Assembly (NCBI RefSeq): GCF_010365805.1
Contig: NZ_CP048386.1
Location: forward strand, 496,001 to 560,000
Source of the DNA: Spiroplasma sp. BIUS-1
GTDB lineage: Bacteria > Bacillota_I > Bacilli_A > Mycoplasmatales > Mycoplasmataceae
DNA length: 64,000 nt
Direction of reading: 5' to 3'
Below, in pieces: positions 1 through 10,899 of this stretch. The first letter of the stretch is position 1. Each line of letters begins with the position of its first letter. A model generated the notes under the pieces. That model made no database searches. It was not told the origin of the DNA and saw nothing but the letters and a program-made list of their open reading frames with translations. Made by a program: the position numbers and the translations under genes.

Positions 1-191
1 TTAACTTTAACAGGCAGTAGGCTCTTATCTGTTAAAACAATGTCATATTTAACTTTTAAATAAATATAGTTATCACTTTCAAATGGTTTTTCCATTTGCT
101 TATCTGTTGATTTAAAGTTAAACATAAACAATAAAGATGTTCCTATAAGAATAGAAAATATTAATATAACTACATACTTAGCTTTTTTAAT
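1..191 (-). CDS. Membrane-anchored hypothetical protein (N-terminal part)
   Basis: Only the first 63 codons lie inside the window. They begin with two lysines and a single hydrophobic segment (about residues 4-22, YVVILIFSILIGTSLLF), followed by a polar stretch, so this looks like a signal anchor with an extracytoplasmic domain. The start is unusual: no ATG is available, and the reading frame begins at an ATT four bases after a strong GAGGTGG ribosome-binding site; ATT is a permitted start in code 4. It follows an ABC exporter operon but lies beyond that operon's terminator. Function not recognised; an accessory role to the exporter is only a guess from position. Confidence 0.55.
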   Translation of the reverse strand, partial: MKKAKYVVILIFSILIGTSLLFMFNFKSTDKQMEKPFESDNYIYLKVKYDIVLTDKSLLPVKV

Positions 192-216
192 AAAACCACC
201 TCAATTAAATTAATCG

Positions 217-246
217 ATAAAAAAAACGAATTATTTTAATTCGTTT
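217..246 (-). terminator. Intrinsic terminator of the ABC exporter operon
   Basis: Stem AAACGAATT/AATTCGTTT (224-232 with 238-246), with a T-run on the minus strand. The TAA stop of the permease lies inside the hairpin. Confidence 0.8.
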
Positions 247-1532
247 TTCATTTTCTTATTATCTTTAACTATTTTTAAAATGTAATCAAAAATTATTATC
301 GTTAACATTATTGCTAAAACACAAAACACTTCTACAAATCACATTCAAAGGTTTTCAAGTGTTTTTGTATCATTTCATATCAACGATATAAATAAAGTTG
401 TTGTAAATGACAAGAACAAGAATATTGATCAGATAAATATAAATTGAATCGTGTTTCTCATCAATATTTTTTCATTTGTAAATCCTAATTTTCTCAATAC
501 CTTATTTTCTTTGTTTGTAATTTTTAAATACATCATAAATCCATTTACAATAACTACAAAACTAAAGATTAAAAACACTAAATTTAAATACTGAGATAAA
601 AATTGTAGCCCTTTCATATAATTTTCATTTTCTGATCCTTCATATGTCACTTGAGACATTTGTTGGATTACATTAATTGAAAAATACAAGAAGACCATAG
701 AGTTAACAAGTATTACAATGATTTTTGATATCAATCCAGCATTGAATTGCATGTTTTTTATAGAACTTGATATCATAAAGTTTCTTTTAGTTATCTTGAA
801 AGTTATACTAAAAAATAACTTAAGAGCAAGCTCTAAAACTATCATAAGCCCTATTAAAAAGAACAAACTAGCAAATAAATATAAAACTTCACTGTTTTCA
901 AATATTATTAAAGCTAAAAATGATAGTATGAATAAACTTCCAAATATTGATTTTAAGACTGTTTTTTTAACGGTTACTTTTTTACTTACCTTATAATTAT
1001 TTTCTAATTGATTGTATTTTTTAGTACTTGTATAAATAACAAAGACTAAAGAAACAATACCAATTAAGAAAACTAAAAACACATTAACAAATTTATAAGA
1101 TACTTTAAAAGTATCTGATAGAACTCCTTGAACAATTAGTTGATCTACCAATACTTTATTTAGAATAATTGCAAATACAAAACCTAAAACAAAGCTTGGA
1201 ATCATAATAATTAACTGCTCTTTTAATAGATTTCAAAAAATAATCTTATTTGAAATACCCAAAAGTCTTTGGTTTATTATTTCTTTTTTTCTACTTTCAA
1301 AGTTAATACCAATAATAATAGTTATCATAATTGTTGATATAAGCAATATTAGACCAAACAATATAATAAATATTAATAACATGTTTGAATCACTTCCCAT
1401 TTCTTCTTTTGAAGAAAGCAATAGGAAAAGTGATGAGTTTGTAAACATTGAACAAATCAAAAGAGTTATAAATATACTTAAATTTATTGTCTTATAAAAG
1501 AATAATTGTTTTAAAACTAAACTATTCTTCAT
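231..1532 (-). CDS. FtsX-family ABC transporter permease
   Basis: 433 codons once TGA is read as Trp. The protein is strongly hydrophobic with about ten predicted membrane segments. It contains two copies of the FtsX-type cytoplasmic signature, one near the N-terminus (FESRKKEIINQRLLGIS) and one near the C-terminus (NKENKVLRKLGFTNEKIL), which fits permeases of the MacB/BceB type that export lipids, peptides or antimicrobials rather than import substrates. Its ATG lies inside the 3' end of the ATPase gene (11-base overlap), implying translational coupling. Substrate cannot be read from sequence. Confidence 0.85.
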
Positions 1533-2226
1533 TGAGTAGTTTTTTTTCTAATCAATTATAGTCAATAAATCCAGTAGATATTTGTTCAGTTACTTGTCCG
1601 TTGTTAACTAAAATTATTTTTTCAGTTTTTAATGCAACTTCTGGTGAGTGAGTAACTATTACTAAAGTTTTGTTCAATTTTTTACTATTAACAATAAGTT
1701 CTTCTAATACTTTTTTGGTATTTACAAGATCCAAAGCCCCTGTTGGTTCATCTGCAAATATTATTTTAGATTCACCTAGCAAACTTCTTGCAATAGCAAC
1801 ACGTTGTTTTTGACCCCCACTCAGCGATTCAACAATAACATGTTCTTTTTCTGTTAATCCTAAAGCTTTAATTATGTTTAAATATTTTGTTTCATTTATT
1901 TTGTTTTTATTATTTTTCTCAATAAATTTAATATTTTGTTCTACTGTAAGATATTCAATTAATTTATAGTCTTGATAAATATATGAAATATTGTTTGTTC
2001 TAAATTTTGTTAAACCAGGTTCTTTTAATTCACTTATTACTTGTGAATTAATAAAGATTTGCCCTGTTGTTGGTTTTTCTAAACCCGACATTAGATTAAG
2101 TAGAGTTGATTTACCAGCTCCACTGTTTCCCATTATTGATACACATTCCCCTTCGTTAATTGATAAGTTAATTTCTTTTAATATATTTTGTTTAGTTACT
2201 TTTGATACTTTAATGATTTCTCTCAT
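1522..2226 (-). CDS. ABC transporter ATP-binding protein, LolD/MacB type
   Basis: 234 aa. Walker A GNSGAGKST, Q-loop region, signature LSGGQKQRVAIARSL and Walker B IIFADEPTGALD are all intact; the ADEPTGALD form is typical of ATPases that partner FtsX-like permeases. It ends after one in-frame TGA Trp codon and overlaps the permease start, so the two make one transporter. The ribosome-binding site AGGAGAAAT precedes the ATG. It should sit on the cytoplasmic face driving export by the downstream permease. Confidence 0.92.
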
Positions 2227-2268
2227 TTTTTATTTCTCCTTTTCTTTTACAATAAAAAAATAAGAGAA

Positions 2269-2739
2269 TTAAATTGAAGATATGTTGTATTTGTATTCTA
2301 AAAGACCTTTGAGATCTGTTTTAATAGGATAAACTTGATAATCTATGTAATTGTTTTTAAATATAAAAATATTGAAAAAATTAAAATCATTATTTTTGGT
2401 ATTTAACTTAAATTCTTTAAGAGTTATTTCAATAAGTTTAAAAGTTAAAGTTATTGAAAGCATTAAAGCAAATGTATTAAATAAAACTGATGTAAATACA
2501 ACATTTTTACCTATTAAAACCATTATTCAAGTTATAACTATTAAATAAGTAAGTGTTCAAATAGAAAAGCTAATTAGAAAGTATTTTAATGACTTTAAAA
2601 ACTTCTCTTTTGATCTAAATGCATTAAAAAATATTGATATGAAAAATGCAATTGATATAAAAGGAATTATAGCAAGTAAAAAAGGAGCAAATACTGCACT
2701 GATGAAAAATAAAATACCGATTTTATTAAACTTATTCAT
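2269..2739 (-). CDS. Small integral membrane protein, ABC exporter operon
   Basis: 156 aa, read through one TGA Trp codon. About three to four hydrophobic segments separated by short basic loops (RSKEKFLKSLKY). A strong AAAGGAGGCAATT ribosome-binding site precedes the ATG. It is the first gene of a minus-strand run that continues into the ATPase 42 bases downstream, so it is probably co-transcribed with the exporter. No recognised family; it could be an accessory or immunity subunit, but the sequence does not show this. Confidence 0.7.
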
Positions 2740-2783
2740 AATTGCCTCCTTTTTTTATTTATTATAGCAAGTAAAACAAGTAT

Positions 2784-2810
2784 AAAAAAACGAATTAGTT
2801 TAATTCGTTT
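2784..2810 (-). terminator. valS terminator
   Basis: Hairpin AAACGAATT (2788-2796) with AATTCGTTT (2802-2810) and minus-strand T-run; the valS TAA lies within the stem. Confidence 0.85.
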
Positions 2811-5443
2811 AGTTTTTCTTTTAAGATTTCGTATTGTTTTTTGTAGTCTTCATACTTTCTTTTTTCTTCTTCTACTTTATCGCTTGCAGCTCTTTTTAAG
2901 AAGTTTTCATTTGAAAGCATTTTTTCACTTCTTTCAATTTCTTTTGAAAGTTCTTCGATTTTTTCTTTAGTTTCAATTAAAACCTTTTCTTTATCAAAGA
3001 AGTCTTTGTTTGGAATATCTAAGAAGTAATCATTTACAGGCAATGAAGTGAATTCACTTTCATTGATTTGATCAATATTTAAGTTACAGTTAACCATTTT
3101 TTCAATAAACATTTGAATATAGTTTATACTGCTTTCCAATACTGTTTTAAAAGCAGATTTTGATAAATTTAAGTGAGCATTTAAACTTATTGAGTTTTTA
3201 ATGTTTTGACTTGCTCTAAACTCTCTAAGAGCGCTTATAATGTCAAATATTGGTTTAATTACTTCAACTTTGGCACTATAATCTTTTTCAAGTCATCTTT
3301 CTTTTAAAATTGAAGATTCTAAATCAAATGATTGATAAATTTCTTCAGTAACAAAAGGCATAAATGGATGTAACATTATTAGAATGTTTTTTAAAACAAA
3401 TCCTAGAGTTAATTTACTAAACTCTTTTTCTTTATCATTTAATAAACTATTTTCTCCAACTTGAGCTTTTGCGAGTTCAATATATCATGAACAATAATCA
3501 TCTCAAATAAAGTTATAAAGTGCTTTTCCAGCAATTGTAAATTCATATTTATCAATAGCTTCTTTTACTTGTTTTTGAGTTTCACTTAGTTTGTTTAAAA
3601 TTCATAAATCAATTTGATTTTTCTCTCCACTAACTGTATCAAAAACAGCATCAAACTCTTGGTTTGTTGGTATTTTTTCAATGTTCATCATAACAAATCT
3701 TGAAGCATTTCAAATTTTGTTAATAAAGTTTCAAGTACTTGTTAACTTCTCTTCACTATATCTTAAATCTTGTCCTGGAGAAGAGTTTGTAAGTAAGAAA
3801 TATCTTAGTGAGTCTGCTCCATATGTTTCAATAACATCCATTGGATCAACACCATTTCCAAGAGATTTAGACATTTTTCTTCCTTCTGAATCACGAATAA
3901 GACCGTGAATTAAAACATCTTTAAATGGTTTTGAATCAGTGAATTCTAAACTTTGAAATACCATTCTAGCTACTCAAAAGAAAATAATGTCATATCCAGT
4001 TACCATTGTTGAAACTGGGAAATATCTTTTCATCATTTCAGATTGACTTTCTGGATTTCAATCCATTGTTGCAAATGGTCAAAATGCAGAAGAAAATCAT
4101 GTATCTAAAACATCTTGGTCACGAGTTCAATTTTGTTCATCTTTTGGAGGATTTGTTCCTACATAAACTTCCTTTGTTTCATTGTTATATCAAGCAGGAA
4201 TTTGATGTCCTCATCAAAGTTGTCTTGAAATAGTTCAATCATGTGAATTTTCCATTCACTTGTTTAGTGTTTCATTAAATCTATTTGGAAAGAAGTTGAT
4301 TGCATCTTTTGAGTTTTGTAAATCTAATACTTGTTTTGCAAGAGTATCCATTTTTACAAATCATTGATCTGAAATAAACGGCTCAACAATAGCATTACTT
4401 CTTTCTGAGTAACCTACTTGGTGAGTTATTTCTTCTTTTTTAATAAAAGTTCCTTGATTTGTTAATTTTTCAATTAATTTTTTTCTAGCTTCAAATCTAT
4501 CTAATCCATTAAACTCTAATGCTTTTTCATTCATAGTTGCATCATCGTTCATTACATTGATTTGTTCTAAATTGTGTTTTAAACCAAGTTCAAAGTCATT
4601 AATATCGTGAGCTGGAGTACATTTCATAACCCCAGTTCCAAAGTCAATTTCTACATATTCATCTGCAATAACAGGCATTAAAGCTTGATTAGAGGGATTT
4701 ATAACTGTTTTTCCAACATACTTGGTGTATCTTTCATCATTTGGGTTTACAACCAAACAAACGTCTCCAAACATAGTTTCTGGACGTGTTGTAGCCACTT
4801 GTAAGAATTCGTTTGGATTATCACTTAAAATGTATTTAAAGTGATACATCCCCCCTTGTGTTTCTTTATAAATAACTTCAATATTTGAAAGAGCTGTTTT
4901 TTGTTTTGGATCTCAATTTATTATTCTTTTACCTTTGTAAATTAATCCTTTTTCATACATATTCACAAATACATGATTAACTATTTTGTTTAATTCTTCT
5001 GAATAAGTAAATTTCTCTTTTGAGTAATCCAAACTTAAACCAAGTTTAGCTCATTGACTTCTAATTGTTAGAGCATACTCTTCTTTTCATTCTCAAACCT
5101 TTTCAATAAAGTTTTCTCTTCCCAAATCATATCTTGATATGTTTTGTTCTCTTAGTCTTTCTTCTACTTTTGCTTGAGTTGCAATTCCAGCATGATCCAT
5201 TCCTGGAATTCAAACAGTATCAAAGCCATTTAGTTTTTTAAATCTTATTAATAAATCTTGAAGCGAACCATCTCAAGCATGTCCTAAATGTAATTTACCA
5301 GTAACATTTGGTGGTGGTATAACTATTGAATATGCTGGTTTTTTATCATCCATTTCTGCTTTAAATAAATCTTGATCAAGTCACATTTGATATTTGTCTT
5401 TTTCAACATCTAAATGACTATATTTTTTCTCTAATTCTTTCAT
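2795..5443 (-). CDS. valS: Valyl-tRNA synthetase
   Basis: 882 aa, the usual length for bacterial ValRS. It charges tRNA-Val in the cytoplasm. The N-terminus shows the class Ia HIGH region as [13 protein letters not shown], and the KMSKS loop appears as [16 protein letters not shown]. The editing (CP1) domain is recognisable by [10 protein letters not shown]. The C-terminus is a charged coiled coil typical of ValRS. Many Trp codons are TGA. The start has a good ribosome-binding site (AAAGGAGAGG), and a T-box leader lies directly upstream. Confidence 0.97.
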
Positions 5444-5461
5444 ATAAACCTCTCCTTTAAT

Positions 5462-5680
5462 AAAAAAAATTCCTATTTTTTAATAAACATTAAAAAATAG
5501 GAACGAATTGTAAAACACCAATACGCGGTACCATCCTAATTGACTTTAAATTAAGCCCACTTAATTTATTTAGTTTTAAATACTTATACAACCTTCAATA
5601 GTGATAAATTCTAGTTCACACCAACCACTAGATCTCTGAAAATTACCAGTTATTTACTCCTTATAAGTTTTCGACTTTTT
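5462..5680 (-). promoter_or_regulatory. T-box riboswitch (valine) upstream of valS
   Basis: On the minus strand the leader contains the T-box core AGGATGGTACCGCGTAT (5521-5537) that binds the uncharged tRNA acceptor end, followed by a terminator hairpin built on TTCCTATTTTTTAAT and its complement (about 5470-5503) with a T8 tail. Upstream, the base of stem I (CTTATA with TATAAG) encloses GAAGGTTG, placing a GTT valine codon (5590-5592) as the likely specifier, and an AGAGA box is present. Uncharged tRNA-Val should stabilise the antiterminator and raise valS expression. Confidence 0.9.
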
Positions 5681-5681
5681 A

Positions 5682-5687
5682 ATTATA
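5682..5687 (-). promoter_or_regulatory. -10 box for the valS T-box transcript
   Basis: Minus-strand TTGTTATAATT carries a consensus TATAAT just upstream of T-box stem I. No convincing -35 hexamer is visible. Confidence 0.6.
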
Positions 5688-5695
5688 ACAAATGA

Positions 5696-5727
5696 AATAA
5701 AAAAAATAGCACATAAAGTGCTATTTA
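5696..5727 (-). terminator. Terminator
   Basis: Stem AAATAGCAC/GTGCTATTT with a long minus-strand T-run; closes the transcript of the 5831-6655 gene. Confidence 0.8.
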
Positions 5728-5830
5728 GCTCTAAAAGTTCCGACACATTTAAAGCTATATTATTTATTTAATTAATTTTTTTTGGCGTTTGTATTTAAGT
5801 ATCTACACTTGTATTTTAACTAAGTAATTA

Positions 5831-6655
5831 TTAAAAGTTAAAATGTGGTGGTGTAGTAGCTTTCTTAAGTTCTTTTCAAAAGTCGGATTCTTTAACGTCT
5901 AAAATTGCATATAAATGCAAGTTTCTCTCATTTTGGAATGAAATTTCTTTACTTTCATTTTCAATCATAACCTCTTCAAAGTTATCAAAGTATTTCAATT
6001 CTTTTTCTGTTTTAACATTTAAAGATATTTTTCTAAATGTTTTGTTAATTTCTTTGAAATACTTATTCATAGAGATTTTATAAATAACATAAATTAATCC
6101 CATTAAAAATGTTGATGCAATTATTGATAAAAATATCAATGAAATTCCAAATGAAATTCACTCATTATTATTTAACATTGCATTTATAAAGTTTAATAAA
6201 AATCCATTATCAACATTATTGTTTAAACCCATACCCATAAATTTTAGCTGGTAAGGAACACCTAAAATAGTGTTTTCAGATTCTATATTTATACCTTTGT
6301 TTAACTTCATTCCTTGAATTATTGCAAAAACAAGAAATGGAGTTATTGATAAAGTTGTTTTTAAGAAAGCTATTAAGTTATTTTTTCTTAAAGTTCATTT
6401 TAAAGTAGAAACGTTGTTTTTATTTATATCTAAATTAGTAATAAACTCAGTATATCCTTTAATATATTTCACTAAAATAGCTAAAATACCTACTAATCCA
6501 ACAATAATTTTTATTGCAATTAATATATCTGAATTATCAAACTTATCTCTAAGAACACTAACTGATGGAGTAATGAAAAAAATTGATAACAATATAAAAA
6601 TTGCACCATAAATTATGAAGTCTGCTCAATTTCTTTTTCTAGCCCCTAATTTCAT
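5831..6655 (-). CDS. Multi-spanning membrane protein, unknown
   Basis: 274 aa, continuous with TGA as Trp. It starts MKLGARKRNWADF and contains about four hydrophobic segments: two near the N-terminus, one around residues 85-100 (LIAFLKTTLSITPFLVFAII) and one near residue 170. A hydrophilic C-terminal tail of about 85 residues follows. A ribosome-binding site (AAGAGAG) precedes the ATG. It is a single-gene transcript with its own terminator. No family recognised. Confidence 0.7.
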
Positions 6656-6734
6656 TTTTCTTACTCTCTTCTTTGTTCATAAATATTATAAGACTTTAAA
6701 TTAATATTGCAAATCTCAAAACAAGATTAAAAAT

Positions 6735-6757
6735 AAAAAAACCATTATAAATGGTTT
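6735..6757 (-). terminator. Terminator
   Basis: AAACCATT/AATGGTTT hairpin with minus-strand T-run; abuts the stop codon of the 6757-7644 gene. Confidence 0.75.
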
Positions 6758-7644
6758 TAAATGTTAAAGAAATCTAAGAATATATGGTCATATATTCTTT
6801 CTAATCAAAATAGTTTTTTAGCTTTTGATTTAGAAAATTCAATTGAAGCACTAGTTTCTAGCAAATCATAGTAATTAGCTCATATTTCAGTATATGTAGC
6901 TAATATCTTTTCGTTAATTTTCTTGATTTCTGTTGTTTCTTTTTCTGTTAAGTCTTTTTTGTTTGTAAAAATAAATAGTCCATTTTTTGAAACTAAATCA
7001 TTTTTTGAAAATACAGCATTTAAGTTATTGTCAGATAGCTTTGCATCTTTAAATAATGATTCATTTGAAAAATATTGATCTTTCACTAAGTTTGTATAGT
7101 TTGATTCAACTTGTTTATCAGACTTAGCTAATTTTTGAAATGAATTCAAGAATGATGGCAATAACATTGCATTTAGCATTGCATCTCCAATAGCTGACAT
7201 TACTGGTTTTTCACTTAAAAATGAACTTAATTCATAGTTAATGAAAATAACAGTTATAAAGTTTGACCCAATTATATATACTCAAAATCAAATTGGAGTA
7301 AATTCAATAGATCTTTTTGCTCTAAATTTTTGATTACTTAGTTTTACTGAGTAATCAAAAATTGTAATACATTGAAAGAATTTATTCTTTGCAAATCAGT
7401 TGATATAAGTAAACTTAAACAATAGATAAGCACTTAGTGCCAAAATTGAATAAGAAACTTCAGGTGATGATATTTTTAGAACTAGGTTCAAAATAAACAA
7501 GATAAAAGCAGTTGCAAATACAACTTGGTCAAATATAAATGTTGCTAAACCAAAACGATTGGTTTTAAAAAACTTATTTATTATCTTGTTTTGTTTTTTA
7601 AGCAAATCTATACTATCATTTTTATTTTGTTTTTTGTTCTTCAT
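6757..7644 (-). CDS. Membrane protein, unknown
   Basis: 295 aa. The start chosen is MKNKKQNKND, after an AAAGGGATGAGGGA ribosome-binding site; it overlaps the upstream gene by 23 bases, a sign of coupling. Two adjacent hydrophobic segments follow near residues 35-70, another pair near residues 115-145, and the C-terminal half is a hydrophilic alpha-helical domain rich in K, D, N and S. Co-transcribed with the Pr6Pr/DUF1600-like protein. No family recognised. Confidence 0.7.
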
Positions 7645-8512
7645 TCCCTCATCCCTTTCTAATATTGCTTGTTTTTGTAGCAACAAATAGGTAAAGGCTC
7701 CCTAGACCAATTAAAATACCTATAATTGCAATTGCAGCTATAAATAATCAGAATAATCCGTTAGTAATAATACTTTCGTTTGTTGAATTAAATACATTTT
7801 TATTATGTATTTCTAAGAAGAAATATGGATAAGCATTATGTTTTTGTGCTAATTGAGCATTAGAACCATAACTTCTGTAGATCAATTCTCCACGAATTAA
7901 AGTATATGCTAAGTATGATAATGGATAAATTATCATTTTAAGAAAATCTTTTAAAATGAAACTTTTAAAGTTAAACTCCAATTCTTGTTTCATAAAGAAT
8001 AAGAAGTAAACAACAGCAGCTATTGGCCCTAATGTATGAACTATCATTTGTTCAATTCATCATAGAGCAGCAGCACCAGCTTCACTAGGAATTGGCTTTT
8101 CACCAAACTCATTTGGTTTAGCAGTTAAAACTTGAGGTAATAACATAAAGTTAAATATTAATGCAGTAACTGTTATAAATGTTACAACACTTAAAGAAAA
8201 TGTTCTTTGTAAAGGTTTTATTTGACCTTCTTTATTATGATTGAAAAATCCAATCATTAATCATACAACAATTAATATATTAGATTGAATTGTAAAGAAA
8301 CTAAAGAAGTTAATTACATAACCAAAGTAGTCATATCCAATAACTTCTTCTGAATCTTTACCAAAGATAGCTCATGGACTTCTGTCACCCTTCGCATCAA
8401 TATTAACCATACCTTTAATTAACATTTCTAGAATAAAAATTGTTATTAAAGATGCAACGGCTAATTTATATCAAAGTCTTCAATCTTTTAAATTTTGTTT
8501 TGTGATAAACAT
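7622..8512 (-). CDS. Pr6Pr/DUF1600-like integral membrane protein
   Basis: 296 aa with about six to seven membrane segments. Motifs suggestive of the Pr6Pr/DUF1600 membrane families are FFSFFTIQSNILIVVW in the middle and HTLGPIAAVVYF later; a conserved YP-RGE stretch (YTLIRGEL) and a PYFFLEIH segment follow. A paralogue at 30880-31803 shares these blocks in the same order. These families are common in Mollicutes but have no established biochemical role. Ribosome-binding site GGGAGAGAAC; it overlaps the next gene by 23 bases. Confidence 0.75.
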
Positions 8513-8535
8513 TAGTTCTCTCCCTTTTCTATTTA

Positions 8536-8567
8536 TAAAAAAATTATAGACCAAATCGATCTATAAT
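8536..8567 (-). terminator. Terminator
   Basis: ATTATAGA/TCTATAAT stem (8543-8550 with 8560-8567) followed by T-run on the minus strand, after the 8577-8933 gene. Confidence 0.75.
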
Positions 8568-8576
8568 TCATTATTT

Positions 8577-8933
8577 TTATTTTGATTCTTTTTCAACAGA
8601 ATCTGAATATTTTTCTATTCTACTTGCATATACAAAGTAGAATAAACCTCAATCAAGAGCTGCTTTTTTTCTTACTTTTTGTATTTCTTTTCAATCTTTA
8701 TTGGCATTTAAGAATGTAAATCCGCCAATTAAGGCAAAGAACGTAAATAAAGATATTATTCCACTAAGAACAGTTAAACCTAATCATAGTCATGAAGTTC
8801 TTTCTTGTTGGTGTTCGTTAATAAATAAAGTTAAAAATACACCACTAAGAACTAAAGTTATTATAAAAACAACCATTGAAATTACAGCTGTTTTATATAC
8901 CCCTTGCTTAATTTTTTGAATCTTATTGTCCAT
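8577..8933 (-). CDS. Small two-TM membrane protein
   Basis: 118 aa, read through TGA Trp codons (SWLWLGL, KDWKEI, LDWGL). Two hydrophobic hairpins around residues 15-37 and 47-72, with a basic amphipathic C-terminus. It has its own terminator. It is divergent from the DegV gene. Function not recognised. Confidence 0.65.
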
Positions 8934-9092
8934 CTTAAGTTTCTCCTGTTTTTTGCTATTAGATTAATTATAGACTATTTTTAAAAAATAGGAAATATAG
9001 ACAATTTTAAAAAAATTTTTAATTAAGTTTAATGATACTATTTATTTGATTAATTTAGGGTATTAATCTATTAACTAAAGAAAGAGAAAAAT

Positions 9093-9914
9093 ATGAAAAT
9101 AGCTATATTAACCGATTCATCTTTTGGTTTGAAATCAAACATTAAAGATTTATATATTATCCCCCTTTCAATTAATTTGAATGCGGAAAAGTCAATTAAA
9201 GATGATGATAAATTAACAGATAAAGAGTTTTTAAAGATAATAAATACACATATCAAGACTAGTCAAAGCCCTTATGGTGAATTAGAAAATATGATTGAAA
9301 ACATCTTAAAAGACTATGATCAACTAATAATTTGTGGAATTGCAAAAGCACTTTCAGGACAATACAATAGTTACTTATCTTTTGCTAATCAAGATAAATT
9401 CAAAGATAAGGTATTTGTGATTGACAGTGACGGAGTAAGTATTATTTTAGAAAAGCAAATCAAAGATATTAGATATTTGATTGACAAAGGTTTAACTTCT
9501 CAAGAAATTAAAGATTTCATTGAAAAAGATAAGAAAAACTATGAATGCTATATAATCCCAAGAAAATGAACTACAATGGTTGCTAGTGGAAGAATAAGTA
9601 AACTAAAAGGACTTATAGCTTCTACTTTAAAAGTATCTGTTGTTTTAAAAGTGGCAGACGAAAAAATAGTTTTAGATAGCAAGCAAAGAAGCTTCCTTAT
9701 TGGAATTAAATACATTTTAAGTGAATTAAAATCAAAAGTTAAAGACCTAAAAGTAATTGATGTTGCATGTGGAATATTTGAACAAGATATTATCGATAAA
9801 GTAAAAGACATTATTAAGAGTTTTGATTTAGAAATAAATCTTTGATCTGATTTAACAAAATCTATTATGATAAACACCGGGGAACAAACTATGGCATTTT
9901 GTGCTTGAAGATAA
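9093..9914 (+). CDS. DegV family fatty-acid-binding protein
   Basis: 273 aa, normal DegV length. The N-terminal motif KIAILTDSSFGL and the SGQYNS block (residues ~90) are the family hallmarks, as is the TMVASGRISK motif after one TGA Trp codon. DegV/FakB proteins bind fatty acids and, in Firmicutes, present them to FakA kinase for phospholipid synthesis; Mollicutes scavenge fatty acids, so this role fits. The DegV domain 1 ligand serine is probably in DSS. It is one of the few plus-strand genes here and ends in a strong terminator. Confidence 0.92.
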
Positions 9915-9943
9915 AAAACTTTGAAGATTTACTTCAAAGTTTT
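9915..9943. terminator. Bidirectional terminator between degV and DUF1295 gene
   Basis: AAACTTTGAAG/CTTCAAAGTTT hairpin with T-runs on both sides, placed between convergent genes. Confidence 0.85.
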
Positions 9944-10791
9944 TATTTTTCATTTTGCATTTTCTTAACTTTTTTTGTATATCCCTTTTTACCAATTCAA
10001 GGAAATACTACACTTGTTTTTCTAATGTATTCTTGATAATCTTGATTATCTTTTAATTTTTTGAATGCATTTCTTTCTAGAATTGGAACTCCAGAAACAA
10101 ATAACAATAAACAAATTATGTATAATGGTGAAAGCAATCACAATAAATAATAATATGAGTTTAAATTATCAGAGTTTGTCATTATAAAGTTTGTTAAGAA
10201 ACCAATTGTGATGAATAATCAAAATACCATTTCTCCAAAATAATTTGGATGTCTTGATATTTTTCAAAGTCCAGTGTCAATAAAATCTTTCTTTTTGTTT
10301 TTATAGAATTTAGATTTTTGTTCATCACCTATTGTTTCAAAAACTAATCCAAGTAAAGCTATTAAGATAAATACAAAACTTAAATAGTTTTTGTTATCAA
10401 AATATTTTTCTGGAATAGTTAATGCAAAGCAAGCTGGCATTACAATTAAGAAAACTGAAACAGCTTGTAAAACTCAAAATCCTAAAAATTTAAAAAACGA
10501 GTTTCTGATATTGTCAAATCTTTTGTCATGTTTTATTTTTATTATTCTTTTAAATAAATAAGAACCAAGTCTAATTGATCAAACAACAACACAAGCATAA
10601 ATTAAAATTTGTATAATTGAAAAGTTTTGTTTTCAAGCAAATATAATTGTTGTTGAAATTAAAAATGTTAAAGCATACGTTATATCTGTAAATACATCTG
10701 ACTTAAAAGTATATGCAATGATAAAGAAAAATAAATTCAAAACCATACATACTGCAAATAAATAGCCAATAAAATTGTAATTAATATCCAT
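9943..10791 (-). CDS. DUF1295 / steroid 5-alpha-reductase-like membrane protein
   Basis: 282 aa, about seven membrane segments. The C-terminal half has the diagnostic SRHPNYFGE motif followed by a further membrane pair and a YQEYIRKTSVVFPWIGKK tail, all typical of DUF1295 proteins, which are related to 5-alpha-reductase and isoprenylcysteine methyltransferase-like enzymes. The exact substrate in bacteria is unknown; lipid or sterol modification is the family-level inference. Confidence 0.85.
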
Positions 10792-10856
10792 AGTGTCTCC
10801 TTGTATAAAGAAAATTATATATAGATTATTTTAAAATTGTATAAACTAATAAAAAA

Positions 10857-10891
10857 TAAAAGTGCTTTATTGTTTAATAAAACACTTTTAT
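10857..10891 (-). terminator. Terminator
   Basis: AAAAGTGCTTTATT/AATAAAACACTTTT hairpin downstream of the secreted-protein gene at 10900. Confidence 0.8.
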
Positions 10892-10899
10892 TTTTTATA

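Noticed and set aside
718-996. Plus-strand ORFs opposite real minus-strand genes, e.g. inside the ABC permease
   Set aside because: No ribosome-binding site, low-complexity translations, and the opposite strand holds a clear protein; they are shadows.
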